DNA of 64,000 nucleotides from NCBI RefSeq assembly GCF_900091515.1, contig NZ_LT607410.1, positions 5,766,001-5,830,000 of the forward strand, in the 5' to 3' direction. A program made the position numbers and the translations under genes. The notes under the pieces are model-generated. The model saw only the letters and a program-made list of their open reading frames with translations. It was not told where the DNA came from and did not search any database. Every line of letters starts with the position of its first letter. Position 1 is the first letter of the stretch. Of this stretch, positions 58,233-64,000 are shown one piece after another. Source of the stretch: Micromonospora purpureochromogenes (GTDB lineage: Bacteria > Actinomycetota > Actinomycetes > Mycobacteriales > Micromonosporaceae).

Positions 58233-59059
58233 TTGCGACCGGTCCGGGCGGTGGCCACCCGCGCCCCGCCGCCGACCAGCAGCAGCGCGCCGGCGCCGGC
58301 CAGCACGTACCACCAGGTGTCCACGCCGGTGCCGGCCTGGCCGCCGGTGCCGCTGGGCACGCCGCCCGGCGCCGAGTGCAGCCCGGTGATGGTCTGCGCG
58401 ACCAGGTCGAGGTTCTTGGCCTCGGCCGAGCCGATCGCGTAGACGATCGTGGCGGTGCCCTCCTTGAGGGTCAGGTCCGCCGGGCCGATGGCCACGGTGT
58501 CGGTGCCGGCGAGCACCACGTCCGCCTGCACCGTGCCGGCGTCGACGTCACCCTTGGCCTCGTTCGGGTTGGTCAGGTCCTCGAAGACCGGGGTGCCGCC
58601 GGCCCGCACGTCGACGGCCGGGGCGGCCGCGGTGTGCCGGACGATCAGCCGGGCCTTGCCGGCGTCCACCTTCGACGTGTCGTTGACGAACGGGGTGATC
58701 TTCGGCTTGCCGGCCTCGTCGAGGTGCGCCGCGAGGCTGATGTTCGCCCCGCCCGGGACCTCGGCGTCGTCGACGCTGAGGATCGCCTTGTCGATCGCCT
58801 CGCCCGGCTTGGTCAGGGCGACGTCGTACGCGCCCTCCGCCAGGCTCAGCGGGCCGGCCACGTCGCCCGGCTTGAAGTTGTCCAGCGTCTTCTTGCCGTT
58901 GACGTACACGTCGACCGGGGTGTCCGGGATCCCGTGCACGACGGAGACCTTGGACGAGGCGGCGTAGACGGGGCTCGTGGTGACGGCGCCGACGCCGGCG
59001 AACGTCAGCGCGGCGACCGCGCCACCCGCGGCGACCCGACGGAAGATCGAGAGCTGCAT
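58229..59059 (-). CDS. secreted DUF4397 surface protein with C-terminal membrane anchor
   Basis: The 276-residue protein has a signal peptide (cleavage near Ala33), two tandem DUF4397-like beta domains (about 35-130 and 135-220; VSVVHGIPDTPVDVYVNG and LIVRHTAAAPAVDVRAGG), a Gly-rich spacer, and a C-terminal membrane helix with a basic tail (YVLAGAGALLLVGGG, then ARTGRK). The layout is that of a sortase substrate, but the segment before the helix (GTGGQAGTGVDTWW) has no LPxTG. AGGAGG lies 7 nt before the ATG. It is the first gene of the pair with the sortase. Confidence 0.9.
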   Translation of the reverse strand: MQLSIFRRVAAGGAVAALTFAGVGAVTTSPVYAASSKVSVVHGIPDTPVDVYVNGKKTLDNFKPGDVAGPLSLAEGAYDVALTKPGEAIDKAILSVDDAEVPGGANISLAAHLDEAGKPKITPFVNDTSKVDAGKARLIVRHTAAAPAVDVRAGGTPVFEDLTNPNEAKGDVDAGTVQADVVLAGTDTVAIGPADLTLKEGTATIVYAIGSAEAKNLDLVAQTITGLHSAPGGVPSGTGGQAGTGVDTWWYVLAGAGALLLVGGGARVATARTGRK

Positions 59060-59299
59060 TGTCTGCCTCCTGGGGCTTGGTGCTGATTCGTCAGGCCTGG
59101 CTTGCAGAACGGGTTACGCCGCCGTCCGGACCGCCGGATGCAGCCGGATTCGATTTCTTTTTCTCGGCGCGCCCCGCATCCGGAACCGGCTCCGGGAACG
59201 AAGAGCAGGTGAGATGACTCGGCACACGGGCACCGGGAAAGTGGGGCGAGGGCTGTGGGAGTTACAGTCGGGCATGCCCCCGGAAAGGCGAACCGTTCG

Positions 59300-59905
59300 G
59301 TGACGGCGGTACGACAGGAGCCGGATCCCCCAGCGCAGGACGACCTGGCGGACCGCTTCCGCGCGGGCGACGAGACCGCCCTGCGGGAGGCGTACGACCG
59401 GTACGGCCGGGCGGTGCTCCACCTGGCCACCAGCACGCTGGCCAACCGCAGCGACGCGGAGGACGTCACCCAGGCCACCTTCGTGGCGGCGTGGCTCGGG
59501 CGGGAGACCTTCGACCCGACGAAGGGCTCGTTGATCGGCTGGCTGCTCGGGATCGGGCGGCGCAAGGTGATCGACCGGCTGCGCGCCTCCGCCCGGGAGA
59601 CCCGGGTGGTGGAGACGGTGCGGCAACTGCCCGAACCGACCACCACCGGCCCCGACCCGGACGCGGTGGTCGACCGGCTGGTGGTCGCCGACGAGCTGGC
59701 CCGCCTGCCGGACGACCAGCGACGCATGCTGGAGTTGGCGTTCTACGACGACCTGACACACCAACAGATAGCGGCGATGACCGGGGTGCCGCTGGGCACG
59801 GTCAAGAGTCACATCCGACGCGGCATGGCGAGCTTGAAACGCAGATGGGAGGTGGACGGTGCAGCACCTGGCCCACGACCGGCTGGTCTTCCTGGCGCTC
59901 GGTGA
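59300..59905 (+). CDS. ECF RNA polymerase sigma factor
   Basis: The 201-residue protein is an ECF (group IV) sigma factor. Region 2 has SDAEDVTQATFVAAWL and region 4 an HTH LTHQQIAAMTGVPLGTVKSHIRRGMASLKRRW. The Asp-linked spacer between them is typical of the SigK/ECF19-like group that is held by RskA-type anti-sigma factors. The GTG was chosen for GGAAAGG about 12 nt upstream. The anti-sigma gene overlaps its 3' end by 47 bp. The divergent DUF4397-sortase pair is a likely target, but I could not read a shared promoter motif with confidence. Confidence 0.93.
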   Translation: MTAVRQEPDPPAQDDLADRFRAGDETALREAYDRYGRAVLHLATSTLANRSDAEDVTQATFVAAWLGRETFDPTKGSLIGWLLGIGRRKVIDRLRASARETRVVETVRQLPEPTTTGPDPDAVVDRLVVADELARLPDDQRRMLELAFYDDLTHQQIAAMTGVPLGTVKSHIRRGMASLKRRWEVDGAAPGPRPAGLPGAR

Positions 59906-60626
59906 GAGCGAGGCGGACAACGGCGAGACCGACCACCTCGGCACCTGCGCCACCTGCCGCGGCGAGCTGGAGGATCTTCGGCACGTCGCCGGCCTCGGCG
60001 CCGACACCGAGGGACTGCGCGAGCTGCCCGACCCGCCCGAGCACGTCTGGCAGGGCATCGTCGCCGAGATCGGCGCCGTGCGGGCGCTGCCCTCGCTGGC
60101 CGAGGCTCGCCGGCAGCAGCCGGCGTCCGCCGCGCCTGCGCTGCCGGACCGGGGCCGCACCGGCCGGCGTCGGGGCTGGCCGCGCTGGGCGACGACCGTG
60201 GTGACGGCCACCGCCGCCGCCGTGCTCGGCGTGGTCGGCACCATCGCCGTGCTGGACGCCACCGACCGGGAGCCGGATCGGGCCCCGCAGCAGGCCGTCC
60301 TGGCCAGCGCGCCGCTGTCCGCGTACGGGAGGACGCCGAAGGACGCCAACGGCGACGCCCGGATCTTCACCGACGGCCGGCTGCACCTGCACGTCGCGAA
60401 TCTCCCGGACGTTCCCGGGTATTACGAGGTCTGGCTGATCAACCCGACCAGCATGGAGATGTTCTCGATCGGTGTGCTACGCGATGCGTCGGGGGATGCG
60501 CTGCTCCCGCTACCACCAAATGTCGATCTTCAGGCATACTCGGTTGTCGACGTTTCCGCCGAGCAGTACGACAACAAGCCCGCCCACTCCGGCGACAGTT
60601 TGCTGAGGGGCACCCTGACGGGCTGA
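59859..60626 (+). CDS. zinc-containing RskA-like anti-sigma factor
   Basis: The 255-residue membrane protein holds the ECF sigma factor. The cytoplasmic N-terminus has the zinc anti-sigma motif H-x3-C-x2-C (His26, Cys30, Cys33), then a membrane helix (about 108-132), and an extracytoplasmic RskA/anti-sigma-K domain (about 150-255; [21 protein letters not shown]). The GTG has GGGAGG 7 nt upstream and lies inside the sigma gene, which ensures coupled synthesis. Release may need proteolysis as for RskA. A very long terminator hairpin follows. Confidence 0.92.
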   Translation: MQHLAHDRLVFLALGESEADNGETDHLGTCATCRGELEDLRHVAGLGADTEGLRELPDPPEHVWQGIVAEIGAVRALPSLAEARRQQPASAAPALPDRGRTGRRRGWPRWATTVVTATAAAVLGVVGTIAVLDATDREPDRAPQQAVLASAPLSAYGRTPKDANGDARIFTDGRLHLHVANLPDVPGYYEVWLINPTSMEMFSIGVLRDASGDALLPLPPNVDLQAYSVVDVSAEQYDNKPAHSGDSLLRGTLTG

Positions 60627-60693
60627 TCGGCGGGCCGGCTCAGCTCCCCGGCCCGCCGATCAGCTCCCTTTCCCACCGCGACGGGAACGGGAA

Positions 60694-60751
60694 CACATAC
60701 AGAGAAAGAGTGGCCATCCTTCGCGGAATGGCCACTCTTTCTCTGTATGTG
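60694..60751. terminator. 24-bp perfect hairpin between anti-sigma gene and etfA
   Basis: Two perfectly complementary 24-bp arms (60694-60717 and 60728-60751) enclose a 10-nt loop. The arms include the AT-richer core AGAGAAAGAGTGGCCAT, unusual for this genome. Lying between convergent genes, it serves as terminator for both. The core may be a family shared by other sites in the genome. Confidence 0.85.
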
Positions 60752-60792
60752 CGCCGCTTCGGGGCGCCGGCCGGCGGCGCCCCGAGGCGGGG

Positions 60793-61752
60793 TCACTTGC
60801 GCTTGCGGATCTCCTCGGCGGCCTGCGGCACGACCTTGAACAGGTCGCCCACCACGCCGAAGTCGGCCAGCTCGAAGATCGGGGCCTCGCCGTCCTTGTT
60901 CACGGCGACGATCGTCTTCGAGGTCTGCATGCCGGCCCGGTGCTGGATCGCGCCGGAGATGCCCAGCGCGACGTAGAGCTGCGGGGAGACGGTCTTGCCG
61001 GTCTGGCCCACCTGGAACTGGTGCGGGTAGAAGCCGGAGTCGACCGCCGCGCGGGACGCGCCGACGGCGCCGCCGAGCAGGTCGGCCAGCTCCTCGACCA
61101 GCTTGAAGTTGTCGGCGTTGCCGACACCACGACCACCGGAGACCACGATGCCGGCCTCGGTCAGCTCGGGGCGGGAGCCCTTCTGCTCGGCGACCCGGTC
61201 GACGACCTTGGCCAGCTTGTCGGTGTCGGTGACCGCCACCGTGAGCTGCTCGACGGCCGGGGTGGCCGGCGCCGGGGTCGGGTTGACCGAGTTCGGCCGG
61301 ACGGTGACCAGCGGCAGGCCCTTGGTGACCTTGGACTTGACGATGGTGGAGCCGGCGAAGGCGACCTGGGTCGCGGTGCCGTCGGCGGCCAGGCCGACCA
61401 CGTCGGTCAGGATGCCGTTGTCGAGCTTGACGGCGAGGCGGGCGGCGATCTCCTTGCCCTCCTGCGCGGAGGCGAGCAGCACGGCGGCCGGCTGCACCCG
61501 CTTGACCAGCTCGGCCAGCACGGTGGCCTTCGGGGCCACCAGGTAGCCGTCGATCTCCTCGCTCTCGGCGGCGTAGATCTTCTCCGCGCCGTACTCGCCC
61601 AGCTTGGCGCTCAGCGCCTCGGCGGCGCCGGCGCCACCGAGCACCACCGCGCTCGGGGTGCCCAGCTCGCGAGCGAGGGTGAGCATCTCCAGGGTGACCT
61701 TCTTGACGCCGAATTCCCGGGTGGCTTCGACGACGACGAGAACCTCAGACAT
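60793..61752 (-). CDS. etfA: electron transfer flavoprotein alpha subunit
   Basis: EtfA and EtfB form the FAD/AMP-containing electron carrier that takes electrons from acyl-CoA and other dehydrogenases. The 319-residue protein has the N-terminal alpha/beta domain and the C-terminal FAD domain with [47 protein letters not shown] and [19 protein letters not shown] precedes the ATG. It lies 11 bp after etfB and ends at a strong terminator. Confidence 0.96.
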   Translation of the reverse strand: MSEVLVVVEATREFGVKKVTLEMLTLARELGTPSAVVLGGAGAAEALSAKLGEYGAEKIYAAESEEIDGYLVAPKATVLAELVKRVQPAAVLLASAQEGKEIAARLAVKLDNGILTDVVGLAADGTATQVAFAGSTIVKSKVTKGLPLVTVRPNSVNPTPAPATPAVEQLTVAVTDTDKLAKVVDRVAEQKGSRPELTEAGIVVSGGRGVGNADNFKLVEELADLLGGAVGASRAAVDSGFYPHQFQVGQTGKTVSPQLYVALGISGAIQHRAGMQTSKTIVAVNKDGEAPIFELADFGVVGDLFKVVPQAAEEIRKRK

Positions 61753-61763
61753 GTCCAGACCTC

Positions 61764-62543
61764 TCACACGAACTTCTCGGTGGCGAGGAACTCGACCAGC
61801 TTGACGCCGCCCTCGCCCTCGTCGGTGATCTTGGCGCCGCCGGACCGCGGCGGGCGCTTGGTGTGCTCCAGCACGGCGCTGGTCGCGCCGTCGAAGCCCA
61901 CCTCGGTCGGGGCGACGCCGAGGTCACCCAGGGAGAGCGTCTGCACCGGCTTCTTCTTGGCGGCCATGATGCCCTTGAAGGACGGGTAGCGCGGCTCGTT
62001 GATGGTGTCCCAGACGGAGACCACGGCCGGGGTCGAGGCGGTGATGACCTCGTAGCCCTCCTCGGTCTGCCGCTCGACGGACAGCGTGGCGCCGTCGACG
62101 GTGAGCTTGCGGGCGCCGGTGAGCGCCGCGACGCCCAGCCGCTCGGCGATCATGTGCGGCATGACCTGGACCCGGCCGTCGGTGGACTCGGCACCGCAGA
62201 TGACCAGGTCGGCGTTGAGCTGACCGAGGGCGGCGGCGAGCACCTTCGAGGTGGCGACGGCGCAGGACCCGTGCAGAGCGTCGTCCACCACGTGCACGGC
62301 CTTGTCCGGGCCCATGGAGAGCGCCTTGCGGATCGACTCGGTCGCCCGGTCCGGACCCATGGTCAGGATGGTGACCTCGCCGCCGTGCGCCTCCTTGATC
62401 TTCAACGCCTCTTCGATGGCGTACTCGTCCATCTCGTTGATGACGTTGTTCGCCGAACCGCGGTCGACGGTGTTGTCGTCAGGACGCAGGTTGCGGTCCG
62501 CGCCCGAATCGGGCACCTGCTTGACGAGTACGACGATGTTCAT
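61764..62543 (-). CDS. etfB: electron transfer flavoprotein beta subunit
   Basis: The 259-residue beta subunit binds AMP and forms the heterodimer with EtfA. Family motifs are VLVKQVPDSGADRNLRPDDNTVDRG at the start, NEMDEYAIEEALKIKE, and the nucleotide-binding MGPDRATESIRKALSMG. The ATG is preceded by GGAGGG at about 12 nt. It is the first gene of the etfBA pair; the 218 bp upstream hold promoters for it and for the divergent small gene. Confidence 0.96.
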   Translation of the reverse strand: MNIVVLVKQVPDSGADRNLRPDDNTVDRGSANNVINEMDEYAIEEALKIKEAHGGEVTILTMGPDRATESIRKALSMGPDKAVHVVDDALHGSCAVATSKVLAAALGQLNADLVICGAESTDGRVQVMPHMIAERLGVAALTGARKLTVDGATLSVERQTEEGYEVITASTPAVVSVWDTINEPRYPSFKGIMAAKKKPVQTLSLGDLGVAPTEVGFDGATSAVLEHTKRPPRSGGAKITDEGEGGVKLVEFLATEKFV

Positions 62544-62732
62544 CGCGTTTCGACGACCCTCCTGTTGGTGTGGCGATCGCTCGCCCGGTCACGGGCGCAG
62601 CCTCGCGCGTCCGTTGACGCCCGGTCAACCGCGGGCGCTTGTGCAGTTGCCCACGGCGCAATGTTACCTGCCAGTAGGTTCGGCTTCCCGGGCACTCAGA
62701 GTGACACAGCTCACCGGAGCCGCGCGCCCGGC

Positions 62733-62738
62733 TAGACT
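62733..62738 (+). promoter_or_regulatory. -10 box TAGACT upstream of small Cys-containing gene
   Basis: TAGACT is a good TANNNT match located 23 bp before the ATG of the small gene, which also has a GGGAGGT site. It supports real expression of that gene. No clear -35 is seen. Confidence 0.5.
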
Positions 62739-62761
62739 CACAAACCGGGAGGTGTCACGAC

Positions 62762-62968
62762 ATGTCGGGACAGGATGCGGGGCGTCCGATCGGCGCGAAG
62801 ACCGGCGGCGACCGCGCACCGGAGCGCTGCGGCCGCCCGGCGACGCAGCAGGCGTACCGGTGCGCGTGCGGCCGGGTCCGCGACCTCTGCGTCCGTGACA
62901 CCGTGCACACCGTCTGGACCGCGCCCGGCGGCGACCCGGCGGGCGGGCCGCCCCCGGCGGGCGGATAG
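62762..62968 (+). CDS. small protein with clustered cysteines, unknown function
   Basis: The 68-residue product is not recognised. It has four cysteines (23, 34, 36 and 43) in the pattern C-x10-C-x-C-x6-C within ERCGRPATQQAYRCACGRVRDLC, which could bind zinc, and a Gly/Pro-rich tail. A GGGAGGT 8-10 nt before the ATG and a -10 box upstream support it as a gene. It is divergent from etfB and convergent with the next gene, with only 4 bp between stops. Confidence 0.6.
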   Translation: MSGQDAGRPIGAKTGGDRAPERCGRPATQQAYRCACGRVRDLCVRDTVHTVWTAPGGDPAGGPPPAGG

Positions 62969-62972
62969 GCGG

Positions 62973-63383
62973 TCACGCCGGTTCGGCGAGGGCTCCCCTG
63001 ATCCGTTCGATCACGGCCGCCTCGGCCGGTGCGACGCCCCGGTGCGCCCGGGCCACCCGGTCGGCCGCCGCCAGCACCACGTCCCGGTACACGGTCAGGT
63101 CCTGCGGCGACTTCTCCCGCAGGATGTCGACCGCCCGGCCGAGCGCCGGCAGCACCACGGACTCGACCTCCAGCGCGGAGTCCCGGGGCAACCTGGGCAG
63201 CGGCCCGGTGGTGAGCGCCTCCTTCACCACCCCGCTGGCGCCGTTGAGCGCCCCGGACGCGGCGATGCTCTCCCGGATCATGGCGAACATGCCCGGATCG
63301 GCGTTCGACACCAGGAAGACCGCCCCGAACGCGCCGGTCTTGAGGGTGAGCCGCTCGTCGTCCGTCAGCCGCTGCTCCATCAT
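62973..63383 (-). CDS. conserved protein of unknown function
   Basis: The 136-residue helical protein has no recognisable family or catalytic motif. It contains LKTGAFGAVFLVSNADPGMFAMIRES near the start and a long amphipathic C-terminal half (VDILREKSPQDLTVYRDVVLAAADRVARAHRG). It is soluble. The ATG overlaps the stop of the upstream acetyltransferase gene by one base (TGATG), so the two are coupled. The pair probably acts together, but how is not readable. Confidence 0.72.
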   Translation of the reverse strand: MMEQRLTDDERLTLKTGAFGAVFLVSNADPGMFAMIRESIAASGALNGASGVVKEALTTGPLPRLPRDSALEVESVVLPALGRAVDILREKSPQDLTVYRDVVLAAADRVARAHRGVAPAEAAVIERIRGALAEPA

Positions 63384-64000
63384 CACGGAGTGTAGACGTA
63401 CGGGGTGGTCGTGGTGACCGGTACGAAGCCGAGCCGCTGAAGGATCGGCCGGCTGTCCTCCGAGGCGTCCACCTGGAGCAACGCCTTGCCCCGCTGGTCC
63501 GCCAGGCGCGCCCGGTACGCCACCAGCGCCCGGTAGATGCCCCGGTGCCGCCACTGCTCCAACGTCGAGCCGCCCCACAGGCTGGCGAAGCCGGTGTTCG
63601 CCAGGTAGCGGACCCAGCCGGCGCTGACCACCCGGTCCCCCGCCTCGGCCACCACCACGGTGATCGACTGCGGGTCGGCGGCGATCTCCTTCTCCAGCCC
63701 GGTCACCAGGTGGCTGCGGTCGGCCTGCCACACCTCCTGCTCCATCGCGGCGATCCGCTCCAGGTCCGCCCGGGAGGTGACCTCGCGCAGGCGTACCCCC
63801 TCGGGCAGCACCGGGACGGCGCCGGCCAGCGGCGCGACCGGTCCGATCAGGACGGTCTCCCGGTCCTCCGGCACGAATCCGGCGGCGCGCAGCCGGTCGG
63901 CCAGGTCGGCCGGCTCGTCGTGGGCGTTCAGCTTCCACTCCACCGACTCGCCCCGCTGCCGGAACAGCTCGACCTGCCGGGCGATCAGCGCGTCCAGCTC
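63383..64000 (-). CDS. GNAT-family N-acetyltransferase, 5' end outside window
   Basis: The visible 205 residues run open to the window edge (first visible residues ELDALIARQVELF), so the true start lies further upstream. An acetyl-CoA-binding GNAT domain covers the C-terminal 150 residues: VRLREVTSRADLERIAAMEQEVW, WVRYLANTGFASLWGG, and the Q-x-x-G/A-type loop QWRHRGIYRALVAYR, followed by LQRLGFVPVTTTTPYVY. The acceptor is unknown. It is coupled to the downstream unknown gene. Confidence 0.88.
   Translation of the reverse strand, partial: ELDALIARQVELFRQRGESVEWKLNAHDEPADLADRLRAAGFVPEDRETVLIGPVAPLAGAVPVLPEGVRLREVTSRADLERIAAMEQEVWQADRSHLVTGLEKEIAADPQSITVVVAEAGDRVVSAGWVRYLANTGFASLWGGSTLEQWRHRGIYRALVAYRARLADQRGKALLQVDASEDSRPILQRLGFVPVTTTTPYVYTP

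Overview
The window is very GC-rich, densely coding chromosomal DNA of an actinobacterium, most likely of the Micromonosporaceae (Micromonospora-like). This rests on GC-saturated third codon positions, frequent GTG starts, TANNNT-type -10 boxes, leaderless-looking genes and the gene families present. The gene order of much of the window (leuB, serA, ilvC, ilvN, ilvB, an LppZ-like lipoprotein, gatB/A/C, ligA, a short MetE-like protein, mnmA, a cysteine desulfurase, etfA, etfB) parallels the Mycobacterium tuberculosis Rv2995c-Rv3029c block as I know it. So this is mainly conserved core chromosome. I see no rRNA, tRNA, CRISPR array, prophage or insertion sequence.

Layout. 1-2.6 kb: the start of a MoxR / DUF58 / VWA operon on the minus strand. 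2.7-4.6 kb: a secreted protein of unknown function and a membrane-anchored EEP-fold phosphatase/nuclease. 4.6-25.2 kb: a branched-chain amino acid and serine biosynthesis region (cimA, ilvE, leuB, serA, ilvC, ilvN, ilvB, ilvD). It is interleaved with ahpC-ahpD, a PRC-barrel protein, a tyrosine-phosphatase-like protein, an ApbE-like protein, a TPR protein and a GGDEF-EAL protein. cimA and ilvB are each preceded by a compact attenuator: a very short leader peptide rich in Val/Leu/Ile codons, a hairpin that starts at its stop codon, then a U-tract terminator. 25.2-27.4 kb: an ArsR regulator coupled to a SulP transporter. 27.6-31.4 kb: a beta-mannosidase and a divergent LacI regulator with a GGGAACGCTCCC operator between them. 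31.4-40.5 kb: a GGDEF-EAL protein with altered motifs, a bPH-like membrane protein, a D-2-hydroxyacid dehydrogenase, a frameshifted GAF-SpoIIE phosphatase, a sorbosone/PQQ-type dehydrogenase lipoprotein and a membrane metallophosphoesterase. 40.5-41 kb: a gene-free segment holding a hexanucleotide repeat and a long imperfect hairpin.

41-57.4 kb: an AceE/transketolase-like enzyme, gatCAB, a third GGDEF-EAL protein, ligA, a membrane-tethered PemK/MazF-like protein, an ADP-ribosylglycohydrolase, a VOC protein, a short MetE-like protein, mnmA and a cysteine desulfurase. 57.6-60.8 kb: a cell-surface module of a sortase and a DUF4397 protein, divergent from an ECF sigma factor and its zinc-containing RskA-like anti-sigma factor. 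60.8-64 kb: etfBA, a small Cys-containing protein, an unknown protein and the 3' part of a GNAT acetyltransferase.

How the parts work together. The ilv/leu/cim genes make Val, Leu and Ile under ribosome-mediated attenuation. The desulfurase and MnmA form a tRNA 2-thiouridine pair, and GatCAB makes Gln-tRNA and/or Asn-tRNA by transamidation. Three GGDEF-EAL proteins, one with degraded motifs, suggest dense c-di-GMP input. The most interesting points are the two matched attenuators, the probable deletion scar in front of the mannosidase, the cysteine-free ArsR/SulP operon, the membrane MazF-like protein, the sigma/anti-sigma/sortase module, and several intergenic inverted repeats that may be dispersed elements.
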